Assembly (NCBI GenBank): GCA_032629725.1
Contig: JAFEVB010000004.1
Location: forward strand, 1,550,001-1,614,000
Length of the DNA: 64,000 bases
Reading direction: 5' to 3'
Source: Gremmenia infestans
Taxonomy: Eukaryota; Ascomycota; Leotiomycetes; Helotiales; Hamatocanthoscyphaceae
In this document: piece by piece, positions 1 through 10,315 of the stretch
How positions within the stretch are numbered: position 1 is the first letter of the stretch
Layout of the letters: every line of letters starts with the position of its first letter
Made by a program: the position numbers and the translations under genes
Notes under the pieces: generated by a model
Told to the model about the DNA's origin: nothing
Databases searched by the model: none
What the model saw: the letters and a program-made list of their open reading frames with translations, nothing else

Positions 1-445
1 GCATTATGTAGTTGCAAATCGATCCTGATTCTGCCCAGTCACCATCTCATTATTTCAGATTTAAAGCACGAAATCAATGTGTAAGTTTTTCACGGAGCGG
101 GGTCGAACCCAGAATTACCGGATGTGGTTGCTGGACTTGAAGTTTTGAGCCAATAAGCATCGAACAGACAATGCACCAAGATGACAAATTAACTTTTGCA
201 TCCCTCTTCACCAGTACAAAGCCGTATTTGACGTGATGCTTGGCCTAGCAAATCAGTCACAATGTTTGCAGTTGTTACACGGCATGTAATCAAGAAGACA
301 TGTGAATAGATCTATAAATACTCATTTATGATCCTGAAGTCCTTTATCTCTATCTCTATTTCCATTGATTTGAGCAAGTTAATCATAGGATTAGGAGAGA
401 ACCATCTGAATAAACGAACATTTATTTTCCAATATCCTTTTCAAA
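1..445. other. Upstream intergenic region of the PRISE-like gene
   Basis: No coding sequence is recognised. The stretch carries a TATA box near its 3' end and is AT-rich immediately before the start codon at 446. A short patch at about 91-110 resembles a tRNA T-arm on the minus strand, but no complete tRNA fold was found. Confidence 0.5.
313..320 (+). promoter_or_regulatory. Putative TATA box of the PRISE-like gene
   Basis: TATAAATA lies 126 nt upstream of the ATG at 446, a normal distance for a filamentous fungal core promoter with a 50-100 nt leader. This is a consensus match only; the transcription start was not mapped. Confidence 0.45.
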
Positions 446-1829
446 ATGCCATCTACTACATTAACAGTCCAGACCAAAGGTATCTATCACCACTTGCCCA
501 CCTTCCCAGCCCACGATGGCAAAAAGTATTCCGCAATCGTGACAGGAGCAAATGGAATCTCTGGGTCAGCTATTGTCGATGTCCTAGCGGGCAACCCAGA
601 GCGATGGGAAACAATCTATGCCCTTTCGCGCCGTCCTCCAGTGAGCACACAGCCTCATGTCAAGGCAATTGCAGCGAACTTTTTGAGTAGCCCTGAAGAT
701 ATTGCCGAACTGTTGAGGAAAGAGGGTGTCAAAGCGTCAGTAAACACCTTGCTCTAAAATGTCATCCGCTCATATGTTAAGCTCCAAGTGACTATATATT
801 CTTTGCCTCCTACGTCCAACCACCGACAAAAGCAGGCCAGGCCCTCTGGTCCAACACCAACGAAATGGACGAAATGAACGGTATGCCTTTGCTGTATTCC
901 TTCTAATAGACACAACTAACACCACCACAGTATCCCTTCTCTCAAACTTCCTCTCCGCCCTAACAATCAACGGCACAATCCCCACCCGCTTCCTCCTCCA
1001 AACCGGCGGCAAGCACTATGCCCTCCACCTAGGTCCCACCAAACTCCCCATGTCCGAAGACTCCCCCCGCATCCCGCACCCAAACTTCTACTTCCCCCAA
1101 GAAGACGCTCTCTCCACTTGGTGTCTCCAGCACCACTCCTCCTGGACGGTGACACGCCCCGGCTTCATCATCGGCGCCGTGAAAGAATCTTTCATGAACA
1201 TCACGTACGCCCTAGCAATCTATGCCACCATCCAAAAAGAGCTCAGCCTCGCACTTGAATTCCCCGCTGATATCGCGGCTTGGGATGTCAATAAAGATCT
1301 CAGTGTTGTGAAACTCATAGCATATCATGCGGAATGGGCCGTTCTTACCGAGGGGGCAGCGAACCAGGCGTTGAATATCGTGGATGATTCGCGGTTTTCA
1401 TGGGGTACGTTTTGGCCTATCCTTGCGAGCTGGTATGAGATTCCGTATGGCGTTCCGGAGTTGGATGAGGGGAAGTATGTTCGGGTTGTTATGCCGGATA
1501 ATGTGCCGAGAGGTTTTGGGGGCCCGGGGGTGGTGAGTGTTGTGTGGAGTTTTGAGGGGTGGGCTGGGAAGAAGGAGGTTAGGGATGCTTGGGAGAGGGT
1601 TCAGGAGAGGGAGGAGTTGGATGTTGGGTTGAATCCGTGGAGGAATGAGAAGGTGCTGAGGGAGTGTTTTGCGACACTTGATGCGGAGATTCTAGGGGGG
1701 TGGGGGAGGATTGAGAGTATGGATAAGAGTCGGAGGTTGGGGTGGAGTGGGTGGGTGGATACGAAGGAGGGGATTAGGGATGCTATTGAACAGTTGGCGG
1801 AGTTGAAAATGGTTCCTAGTCTTGAGTAA
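446..1829 (+). CDS. PRISE-like short-chain reductase (possible splice or frame defect)
   Basis: An NAD(P)-dependent reductase of the progesterone-5-beta-reductase/iridoid-synthase-like (PRISE) type, usually an enone or sugar-like substrate reductase in secondary metabolism. The N-terminus shows the Rossmann glycine motif TGANGISG at residues 33-40. The middle exon encodes FASYVQPP and the third starts with the family-type LQTGGKHY segment, where PRISE enzymes carry a catalytic Lys. The C-terminal half is long and open. Exon 2 ends at 880 and exon 3 starts at 931 (GTATGC...CAG), in frame. The first junction is a problem: the better donor (GTAAAC at 740) has no acceptor that keeps the frame. 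A weak donor (GTGTCA at 726) joined to the AG at 780-781 restores it. The gene is therefore either spliced at a poor site or slightly damaged. The substrate is unknown. Confidence 0.7.
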
Positions 1830-2430
1830 GAGCGACGTTTAAGTTGCTATGATACAATTTCTAGTTTTCACTAGGTACTGACTAAGTCTTGTCTCCTAGC
1901 AAGGAGGTATTCGGCTCTACTTCATAATATCTCACAAGGTTTAGGGAGGTAGTTCATACCCATATTTTGAGCATATATCTTCCTCTCGCGCTATTAATTA
2001 CAGTACTTAACAATCCCCTCATCCATGTAATAAAGACTCTAGAGTACTTCCATGTATACCCATAAAAGACTCACCAACGTAGTATCTAACTAGCTACTCA
2101 TACATTCTAGAATTACAAGCTCAATCCCACCAAGCCTTTCGAATACTGCTATTACTCCTACCTCGGAGGAGCCTAGCCGTGCCTCACCAATAAAAAGTCC
2201 TTTTTCTTAAACAGGAAATTTCTCTCGCGACACAAACTGCTTATCAAGCACTTTCAATTTGTCATTTTGGTACTGAAAATGAAAGTCAACCAGCCAAGTC
2301 TTGAGTGGCACTTTACATCCCCATATATACGGAGTATTAGTACTAATTTACATCCTTGAGGTAGGCTTCCAGCCAACAACCCCTCCATTCATCACTTCCG
2401 AGGTTCCATACAAACTATACACACACAACA
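1830..2430. other. Intergenic, no gene recognised
   Basis: AT-rich spacer between the PRISE-like gene and the decayed NmrA-like gene. It has no open frame with recognisable similarity and no obvious repeat. Confidence 0.5.
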
Positions 2431-3228
2431 ATGCCCACCTCCAGTCCAAACCATCTATTCTCCTCCTCGGCGCCAGCGGCGCTCTTGGAGACCCCATAAC
2501 CTCTCTTCGTTTTCCAAAGTTGGCGTCTTGACATCCCCCGACCGAGCGTCCAGATTCACACCCCTGACAGCGCTGAGCATCGAAGTTCGCTTCGGCTCAC
2601 TGTTCGAGTCGGAAAGTTATACTAGCTTCGATACTCTGGTATCTATGGTAGGAAATAGTTTGATGGCTCATCAGCCTGCGATATTCAAGGCAGCGATCGA
2701 AGGGGCCGTGAGGCATGTTTATGCATCAGAGTATAACTCTGATTTAGTGCAGGAGGAATTGAGGGCGATGCTGTATTTTCGGGACAAATATGCTGTTAGG
2801 GAATGGATTTAGAGAGAGGGTGTTAGAAAGAAACTCTGGTTTACGCATTTGGAAACGAGGTTGTTTACGGAGTGGTTGGCTGATGTGTTTCATGGGATTG
2901 ATGTGAAGGCTAAGACGGTGAGAGCGTATGGGAAAGGAGAGGCTGTTGTTACTGTTACTAGTATTTTTGAGTTCGTATCCCTCCTTCTCTTGCCCCTCGA
3001 TTTCTTTCTTCCCCCAGTTCATCCTAGTCTGTAATAGTCGGCCTGCTCCTTTACGTCCACATCCACATACTAACAACTCGTGATGAGAAAAGCATCGCGA
3101 AATACCTAGTCCTCTCAACCCTCCTTCCGTTCACAGAATCCGAAGCGGAAGCCCGCATCCGCACCCTCCGCGTTTCCGGCGAGACGCTCCCGTTCACCGC
3201 GGTTGTGGAAGCGCTGGAGCAGCAGTGA
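2431..3228 (+). pseudogene. NmrA-like / isoflavone-reductase-like oxidoreductase remnant
   Basis: Collinear pieces of an NmrA-type NAD(P)-binding reductase lie in changing frames. An ATG at 2431 begins in one frame, but the glycine-rich nucleotide-binding segment ILLLGASGALG is read in another. A further frame change follows before 2528, where a long open piece carries VRHVYASEYNSD and FRDKYAVREWI, typical of the family core. That piece ends in a TAG at 2810-2812, directly followed in the same frame by REGVRKK and a TEWL segment. The last piece (about 3050-3228) reads to a plausible C-terminus, AVVEALEQQ. At least two frameshifts and one nonsense codon make a functional product unlikely. Unannotated introns could explain one lesion but not all. 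Confidence 0.7.
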
Positions 3229-3868
3229 ACGAATGGAAAATAGTAACAATTTCACTACTTCGGAATCCAGGTATCTATAAACTCGACAAATCACTTGATC
3301 CAAGAACCAGTTGTTCGGGACTTAAGCGCCGAGAGTATGGGACGAGTTTCGAAGCTACCTACCTAGTTATTACTTCAAGATTCATAGAAAGTATATCCAA
3401 GACATTCTATTAACTTACACGGTGAGAGACGTAAATTGCAGCTTGCTGAGAGAAGAAGACGCTGCGCTGCTACCAAGTTGCTCTCAAATCTGATTTGATC
3501 ATGGTTGGAATTATTCTTGGAGCAAAGTCTCGTCACCACTTTTGCGAGACTTGTTAGGAGTGGAGGAATTGCGATGATACTACAGAAAATACACAGAATA
3601 AAATACAATGTTTCCGTTTTCATCTTTTATACAGTATTTGGCAGTAAATTAGGGGCTCTAGGCCACTTCGGGTTAGATCTGACCATGGCTCTAAAATACG
3701 ACCCACACCCATCCTGATCTGATGTTGAAGATGTTGACAAGCTTCTATCATTCGGCCATTTTCATCCATCCTCTGCTTGTATTCCTCCTGTCACCGGATG
3801 CCTTTGATTTGTTTATTCCGGCAGTTCTTTGAATAACAAGCCTGCCATTTGTCGCAGCATCATTCATC
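3229..3868. other. Intergenic region holding a dispersed repeat copy
   Basis: Spacer between the NmrA-like remnant and the Zn2Cys6 gene. About half is the repeat described at 3270-3566; the rest is the probable promoter and leader of the regulator. No other coding signal is seen. Confidence 0.5.
3270..3566 (+). repeat. Dispersed ~300 bp repeat, copy 1
   Basis: This stretch matches 10564-10870 in the same orientation along its whole length, with shared blocks such as GTCTATA/ATCTATA near the left end, TAAATTGCAGCTT in the middle, TGATCATGGT, CTCGTCACC and GAGACTTGTTA near the right end. Identity by eye is moderate, with small indels, so both copies are old. No long open frame is conserved and no terminal inverted repeats or target-site duplications were identified. 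It could be a MITE, a SINE-like element, a solo-LTR fragment or a shared 3'-region duplication. Confidence 0.65.
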
Positions 3869-5458
3869 ATGAACCCTGGACTGGATCTTGCGCCGAAGAG
3901 AACCCGAGAAAGTATGTCCAAAGCTCGAACTGGATGCAGCATTTGCAAAGCTCGCCGAGTGAAATGCGATGAAGCAAAACCTATCTGTCGACGTTGCGCC
4001 ATTGGAGGTCGAAAATGCGAATACAACACCGCACGTGCAGCACCACGACGTCGAAACGTAATCACGGTATATCTGCCTCCTACGCAAAGTCAACTGGTAT
4101 TCTTCGTAAATGACCGCGGCCTCGACTTCTTTCACCAGAATCTTGCTGCGAAGTTGGACGGACAGTTCGATTCAAAATTCTGGAGCAGGCTTGTATTACA
4201 ACTATCACACTCGGAACCATCAGTTCGACATTCCATATCAGCCATCGGCGTCATTTATCAAGACGTCGAATCGTCTTTACGGCATCCGGCAGGCTATGTC
4301 AATGCCAATCCCGAGGCTCAACGGGAGTGGAACACAGCAGTGAAGAGCCTGTCAGCTCGAATTCAAGCGCATCCCAACTCGAACTTGGTACCTTTGGTCT
4401 GCTGCCTTCTGTTCACGTGTATCGAGTTCCTCAGGGGCAATGTTGAATCTTCTATGCTTCACGTTCAGAGCGGATTCAATATTCTAGCCGCGCTCCGTCG
4501 CAATAGCTATTGCGATGCAGCCCCGGATCTAGGGTCCAATCTCTCGTCCAATGATCTTAAAGCCATCCAAGATCACATTGTTCCGATGTTCTCACGTCTG
4601 AGTGTACTCAGTTCTCTCGCGGGCAGAATAAATCTGCCAATATACACTCTTACAGCCAAAGATGACTCTCTTCAAGAAGACCTTACCGATTCTAGACGAC
4701 GGCTCGTCGAAATTTCAGATGCCTGCCTCCGGTTCATTCGCGAAGCCAGTCCTAAGGCAGCTATGTTCCAAATTGACGTCGACGATCTCGTTGCACAGAT
4801 CAAACTTCAAACAAGGCTAGACGTATGGCGCGACCAGCTAGACGAACTTCTTGAACGAATGCAGGCTGCCGGTAACCCGGCGCACCAGGACGCGCTCAAT
4901 CTACTTTTGGTACAATACAAAGTCATTTACATCTGGATACGAGTCTGCACCACAGCTGGGGAAACGGCCACAGACTCTTACCACACCGACTTTGAAGAAC
5001 TTGTGCATTACTCGGAACAAATCGCCAAGCCAGGCGTGGGAATGTCAACACCGCAACTGCTGTCTTTCGACATACAAATCCTGGCGCCTCTGTACTATAC
5101 CGTTCTGAAATGCCGTCATCCCGCACTACGAAGACGCGCGCTAGAAATGCTGCAATTGGCGCCTCGGCGAGAAGCGCTCTGGAATGCAAATCATGCATAC
5201 GTAACTGCCAAACGAGTGATCGAGCTGGAAGAAAGGCATCTCAACGGGCAAGAATTTCCAGACGAGACTTCGAGACTGCATGGTCTCCCCCTACCCGATG
5301 ATGAGTCACGGATCCACAACCCTTTTGACTTTCGGAAGTTTGACCACAGCATCGTGCCCAGCCCGACTTATCCAGGCACGCTTGAAGCTGTGTTCCAGAC
5401 AAAGCCGTGGGGGCTATTGGGAGAGTGGCGGACTATCACGGAGTATATCAAGCTATGA
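3869..5458 (+). CDS. Zn2Cys6 fungal-type transcription factor
   Basis: A 529-residue single-exon protein with a complete N-terminal binuclear zinc cluster. The cysteines fall at residues 23, 26, 33, 40, 43 and 50 (C-x2-C-x6-C-x6-C-x2-C-x6-C). A basic linker (RAAPRRRN) follows, then a long helical region without a clear second domain, as in the C6 regulators that carry a short fungal-specific C-terminal domain. It should act in the nucleus as a sequence-specific DNA-binding regulator. The start is the first ATG and is well spaced before the cluster. It lies between a decayed reductase and a broken RTA1-like gene, so it may once have regulated that local group, but nothing in the sequence identifies its target. 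Confidence 0.93.
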   Translation: MNPGLDLAPKRTRESMSKARTGCSICKARRVKCDEAKPICRRCAIGGRKCEYNTARAAPRRRNVITVYLPPTQSQLVFFVNDRGLDFFHQNLAAKLDGQFDSKFWSRLVLQLSHSEPSVRHSISAIGVIYQDVESSLRHPAGYVNANPEAQREWNTAVKSLSARIQAHPNSNLVPLVCCLLFTCIEFLRGNVESSMLHVQSGFNILAALRRNSYCDAAPDLGSNLSSNDLKAIQDHIVPMFSRLSVLSSLAGRINLPIYTLTAKDDSLQEDLTDSRRRLVEISDACLRFIREASPKAAMFQIDVDDLVAQIKLQTRLDVWRDQLDELLERMQAAGNPAHQDALNLLLVQYKVIYIWIRVCTTAGETATDSYHTDFEELVHYSEQIAKPGVGMSTPQLLSFDIQILAPLYYTVLKCRHPALRRRALEMLQLAPRREALWNANHAYVTAKRVIELEERHLNGQEFPDETSRLHGLPLPDDESRIHNPFDFRKFDHSIVPSPTYPGTLEAVFQTKPWGLLGEWRTITEYIKL

Positions 5459-5696
5459 TGCAGTGGGTATTTGTTGTTGGTTGTTCTAGAAGTATAGAGC
5501 GCTATCTATGATATAGCTCCAGGATTTCCAGCTAAGAATCCCGCCGTCAATACAGTGACCAGAAACACCTGCTCATCCGAACTGTATTGCTGATCGAGCT
5601 AATACGCATGTCCCGCCAAGTATCAAAATCACAACAAGAAAACATATTCGAGATTCTACACTCGCACTTTTATCCTCAGCCGAATAACTTCAAGCC

Positions 5697-6659
5697 TTAT
5701 ACCTCTGTTGTAAGTGATGGTCTTCCATATAGCCTTTCTGTGCTGCTTGACCGACCAGTCCGCGCCCCTCCACTCGCCACCAAACGCATACCAGGTTGCA
5801 ATACCGTCGTCGCAAGTACTGCGAGGAAAATCATCGGCCCCTCCAATATCATAAAAGAAACCTCGTCATTGGCAATGGGTCCATTGAAACCCTGCTGCAG
5901 CTCTGCAACACGGTATACCGAACGGATGAAGATGAGCACAACAGCCGCGCCGAGCGCATACTGGAATCAAGTGAACTTCTTTGTGACTCTCAGCTCGAGG
6001 AAGCGTACGTCCTTGGCGCTCCCACTCGTCCTGCGCAGGCGGAATATGAATTCCAACCATAATTCCATGAAGATGAGCAGCGACACGACTTGAAACACAA
6101 CACCAGCGACCATGATGGCCTTTCCTGTCTCACTCACGGATTTACCATCGGCTATGGCTGCGAGCCCGCCGCCGGCGCCTTCAAGGACGAGCGAGATGAA
6201 GTCGCTTGTTATGAAGGTGATTGCGTGGGTGCGCGGGCTGAAGCGGGAGATTTGCTGGCTGTAGACGATCATTATGCGGGAGAGGCAGAGGTAGAAGGCG
6301 CCGGTGAGGAAGGCGGGGCCGATTGTTAGAGGGACGAGATAGCTATCAGGGTTGTCAGGAGTCTGTTCTCGGATTTGGACGGGATGGATGATTGTGGGGG
6401 AAGAGAAGGCTTACATGATGAAATTGTTGAAGTCAAATGGTTTGCCATGCAGCATGATTCTGCCGGCATATCCAACAACCTCCAGAAGGAGACCACAGAT
6501 CATGCCGAGCCTGAGCTGCACGATCAGAAGCAGGCCAAAAGCAGCAGCATAGACGGCATTGCCAGCAAGCGTGGGTAGATATTCTACCTGAGTGCAGCTG
6601 AGGGAACCATTTCCCCCGGTGCAGTTGGCAGTGCTTTGGAGAGGACAAGAGCCTGGCAG
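5697..6659 (-). pseudogene. RTA1-like lipid-translocating exporter family membrane protein, broken
   Basis: Seven-TM RTA1-family protein (fungal lipid/7-aminocholesterol-resistance type) read on the minus strand. Two exons fit well: about 6659-6415 with donor GTAAGC, and 6342-5697 after a CTGATAG acceptor, giving roughly 296 codons. Hydrophobic helices recur throughout, and the N-terminal extracellular Cys region contains NCTGGNGSLSC. Two lesions are seen. Where the start codon should precede PGSCPLQS there is CTG at 6659-6657, with no upstream in-frame ATG before a stop. In exon 2 the frame meets TGA at 5969-5967 between KKFT and FQYALGAAVV, with the same frame continuing to a normal end. 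Tryptophan (TGG) is the natural residue there. Either the gene is dead, or it uses a non-AUG start and stop suppression or editing. Confidence 0.8.
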
Positions 6660-7597
6660 TTTGGCAGTAAATTGGAAAAGAAAGGATGAGAGTTAAATTG
6701 TAGAGCGAGGAAGAGGAAGAAGAAAAGAGTGAGAGGCTCGTGGCTATAATATCCTCCACGATTGATTTAATGGATTGATCTGGGTCCAACACCATGAAGC
6801 ACTTCCACTCGTATATATACATATACACTCTCCACTATTCGCAGCCTTCCACTGACATCAACTCTCAGGATCTGTCTGCATGCCTTCGCAATTCCCGACT
6901 TCAGTCTAAAAGGGGTTAGTCAATTACGAAACAGCCCTACAGCCAGCGTGCGTCCAGCCTTAATCTTGAGACCCGCAAGATAAGATTGGCCCAACTTAGT
7001 AGGGATACGAGGCTTGGAGGGCCTGGCGCTACCCAGCTGAGAGTAAATGGGGGGGACAGATTTATCGAACCCCTGTACGCAAATCATCCTCTGCTCGGTG
7101 GATGCTAGGTACGTCTTACCATATAAAATCGACGTTTTTCAGTCACACGGACCAGAGATCCAATAGAAACTACACCCTTTGCATTTGTAGGGGGCGAGGG
7201 GGGTTCGTCCGGCGTGTCCCCCCTTTTAGTTAAGCTTGTCTAAGCGACGACTCTTGATTGGCGCACTGGCGAGCATCTCGTACCCGTCTAACCAAAAATG
7301 ATCTCGTAACGGACTAACTAGAAAGGGAAAAGGGAATGCGCCTTCAAACATGCATTTGGGCGGGGGGCCGAGTTTATCTATATATATTATATTTTCTAGT
7401 ATTCCCAAGTTAATTAATTATTAGTACTATCGAAACTTATGTCTGCTACCATAGTACGCGTCTATGACAGAATGTCTCCGACCCTCTCCCCCTCTCTCCC
7501 TCTCTCTCTTCACCTCACTCAGCTACTCGCCTCACGATATAACACTGATGCCGTGACTGACTGAGGTGAACCGAGCTTGCCTTCTCTCATTGTCACC
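6660..7597. other. Intergenic region between the RTA1-like and GT28 genes
   Basis: Divergent promoter space. It includes pyrimidine-rich leader sequence on the minus side and a CT-rich tract at about 7482-7510 just ahead of the GT28 start, a common fungal promoter feature. Nothing coding was recognised. Confidence 0.5.
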
Positions 7598-10315
7598 ATG
7601 GCCACCCAATCTCCCTCAGAAGAGGGCCGACTGGTCCAAGAGACGGTCGTGCAGCAATCCATACTTCAGCAAGCACAAGCTGCTGCTGCCGCCCAGACTG
7701 ACCCCGCGAGACGCACGAGACAGGAGGCCCTCCTGCAAAAGACTGACCTCCTCACTCCCGATGAAGCCGAGGACCACATACCCCCTCCTACTTACGGCGA
7801 GATCTATGGCGAGGTCCACGACGAAAAGAACAGCCTGGGCACCGGTGCCCATGTCACCGATGACGGCCGTGTCAATATCCGCATCAATCAGTTCAATCGC
7901 CGTTTGTCCCAGATCTTTACTCCTGCTTTACGTCAACAAGTCCAGAGTGTCCAAGATAATCGCCCGCCTCCTCTCCCCTACATCCCCCCTTCCTTGGGGG
8001 CCGAGGAGGGAGTTCCTCCACCCCCGTCCTTGAACATCGTCATCCAGGTCGTGGGCTCGCGCGGAGACGTGCAACCCTTCGTTGCCTTGGGAAAAGTCTT
8101 GAAAGACACCTACAACCATCGCGTACGTCTAGCGACTCATCCTAACTTCAAGGGCTTTGTGCAGGAGAATGGCTTGGAATTCTTCAGCATCGGCGGCGAC
8201 CCCTCCCGGCTAATGGCCTTTATGGTTAAGAATCCCAGCCTGATGCCGGGCTTTCGCAGTCTACTGAGTGGAGATGTCGGTCAGCAAAGAAGAAATGTTG
8301 CTGAGTACATACAAGGCTGCTGGCGATCATGTTACGAAGCCGGTGATGGGATCGACCATCGTGCTACCGACGATGACGAGCCTGTAGCAAGACCCTTCGT
8401 CGCCGACTGTATCATCGCCAACCCCCCAAGCTTTGCTCATGTCCATTGCGCAGAGAAGCTGGGCATCCCTCTCCATATCATGTTCACTATGCCATACTCC
8501 CCCACACAGTTTTTCCCTCACCCACTTGCCAATATCCAATCCTCTAATGCCGACCCTCAACTTACTAATTACATGAGTTATGCTATGATCGAAGTCCTCT
8601 CGTGGCAGGGCCTAGGTGATATCATCAACCGATTTCGCAAGAAGTGTCTCGGTCTGGATCCCGTAAGTCTGATCTGGGCCCCCGGGATGTTGCAGCGTCT
8701 CAAAGTCCCTCACACCTACTGCTGGTCTCCAGCCCTGATACCTAAACCAAAAGACTGGGGCCCTCACATATCCATCTCCGGGTTCTACTTTCTCAACTTG
8801 GCCTCCAACTACATCCCTGCCCCTGATTTCCAGGCATTCCTCGATGCCGGTCCACCCCCCGTTTATATAGGATTCGGGAGCATCGTTTTGGACGATCCTG
8901 ATGCGATGACGGAGCTCATCTTCGAGACCGTGAGGAAGACTGGCCAGCGTGTCCTGCTTTCTAAAGGCTGGGGAGGCATGGGCGCGGACAGACTTCGTAT
9001 CCCCGACAGCGTCTTTATGCTAGGCAACGTGCCGCATGACTGGCTTTTTGAGCACGTCTCGTGCGTCGTTCACCATGGTGGCGCAGGAACCACCGCGGCA
9101 GGAATTACCGCAGGCCGGCCGACTGTAGTCGTTCCTTTCTTTGGAGATCAGCCTTTCTGGGGCGCCATGGTCGCGCGAGCAGGCACCGGCCCCGATCCAA
9201 TCCCTCACAAACAACTCACAGCGGACAAACTAGCCGATGCCATCAACTTCTGCCTCAAAACCGAAAGCCTGGAACGCGCTAAAGAACTCGCAAGCAAGAT
9301 CGAGGTGGAGCGAGGCAGTGACACAGGTGCTCAGTCATTCCATCAATATCTCGAGGTTGACCGACTCCGTTGCACCCTTGTACCATCTCGACCCGCTGCG
9401 TGGCGCATCAAGCGCACCCAGGTCAGGTTGAGCGCTCTTGCTGCCTGTACTTTGGCGAATGCAAATCTTTTGGATTTCCATGACTTGAAGCTCTTTAGAC
9501 CAGAAGAATACCACACTGACGAAGGTCCTTGGGATCCAATATCCGGAGGTGCTGCGGCATGTTATAGGGCGTTCAGCGGCATGGCGATGGGGGTAGCCGA
9601 GATTCCCTCGGAGACGTTGAAACCTTTTCACATTTCCATTGGGTCCAGCCGACAGCAGTCCCAAGAATTAGTGCCGACATTGGCAAGGACAAGTGAGAGC
9701 TTACATGGAGGGGAAAGATCAACTCCGTCGACTTCGCCAGAACAAAGTCAGACGAGCTTGAATGTGCAGAACTCTGGCTCCAGCAAAAGCCCTGACATGT
9801 TGCGCCCGACTGGCGTGCATATAAGCAAAGGCGCGGGGCGTTTTGTAAGGACGTTTCTGCAGATACCTATGGGAATCTCCGTGGGTTTGACCAAAGGGTT
9901 TCACAATCTCCCTAAGCTTTGGGGAGACGATACGGTGCGCCCTCTTGAACAAATCAGCGATTTCAAGTCAGGCGCCATGGCAGCAGGAAAAGAATTTGGC
10001 TTTGGCTGGTACGATGGCGTTACTGGCCTCGTTACTCAGCCCTGGAAAGGGGCCCAGAAAGAGGGTGCTAGCGGCTTTGTCAAAGGAGTCGGCAAAGGGA
10101 TCCTAGGATTTGCAACCAAGCCGTTCGCAGCCCTCTCTGGTATCCTCGGTCATACAATGAAGGGGGTACACAAAGAGGTGCAGAAGTTATTCGGCAGCAG
10201 TGTACAGAACTACATCGTCACGTCTAGGGTGGCTCAAGGATACGAGGAGTGGCTGCAGAGCTCCGATGCAGAAAAGCAAAACGTCATTGTTCGGTGGAAG
10301 CTGATGCAGAAATGA
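7598..10315 (+). CDS. GT28 UDP-glucose:sterol glucosyltransferase-like protein
   Basis: A 905-residue intronless protein. The start is the ATG at 7598 in a good context (caccATGg). Residues ~148-290 form the N-terminal GT-B half, with GSRGDVQPF at 153-161 as in sterol glucosyltransferases. The C-terminal half contains PPVYIGFGSI and the UDP-binding HHGGAGT from residue 492, followed by GDQPFWG. It should transfer glucose from UDP-glucose to a sterol or similar lipid at a membrane. Downstream, residues ~745-865 hold repeated amphipathic segments (GVTGLVTQPWKGA, GFVKGVGKGILG) resembling the C-terminal lipid-contact regions of VPS13/ATG2-type proteins. No PH or GRAM domain is seen, so it is not a classic Atg26. 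The frame ends at TGA 10313-10315, but a ubiquitin-interacting-motif tail continues in another frame just downstream. Confidence 0.9.
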   Translation: MATQSPSEEGRLVQETVVQQSILQQAQAAAAAQTDPARRTRQEALLQKTDLLTPDEAEDHIPPPTYGEIYGEVHDEKNSLGTGAHVTDDGRVNIRINQFNRRLSQIFTPALRQQVQSVQDNRPPPLPYIPPSLGAEEGVPPPPSLNIVIQVVGSRGDVQPFVALGKVLKDTYNHRVRLATHPNFKGFVQENGLEFFSIGGDPSRLMAFMVKNPSLMPGFRSLLSGDVGQQRRNVAEYIQGCWRSCYEAGDGIDHRATDDDEPVARPFVADCIIANPPSFAHVHCAEKLGIPLHIMFTMPYSPTQFFPHPLANIQSSNADPQLTNYMSYAMIEVLSWQGLGDIINRFRKKCLGLDPVSLIWAPGMLQRLKVPHTYCWSPALIPKPKDWGPHISISGFYFLNLASNYIPAPDFQAFLDAGPPPVYIGFGSIVLDDPDAMTELIFETVRKTGQRVLLSKGWGGMGADRLRIPDSVFMLGNVPHDWLFEHVSCVVHHGGAGTTAAGITAGRPTVVVPFFGDQPFWGAMVARAGTGPDPIPHKQLTADKLADAINFCLKTESLERAKELASKIEVERGSDTGAQSFHQYLEVDRLRCTLVPSRPAAWRIKRTQVRLSALAACTLANANLLDFHDLKLFRPEEYHTDEGPWDPISGGAAACYRAFSGMAMGVAEIPSETLKPFHISIGSSRQQSQELVPTLARTSESLHGGERSTPSTSPEQSQTSLNVQNSGSSKSPDMLRPTGVHISKGAGRFVRTFLQIPMGISVGLTKGFHNLPKLWGDDTVRPLEQISDFKSGAMAAGKEFGFGWYDGVTGLVTQPWKGAQKEGASGFVKGVGKGILGFATKPFAALSGILGHTMKGVHKEVQKLFGSSVQNYIVTSRVAQGYEEWLQSSDAEKQNVIVRWKLMQK

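Noticed and set aside
85..160. T-arm-like sequence (GGGTTCGACCCC on the minus strand) suggesting a tRNA gene
   Set aside because: No matching acceptor stem, D-arm or anticodon arm could be found in the surrounding 80 bases, and the T-stem itself pairs poorly.
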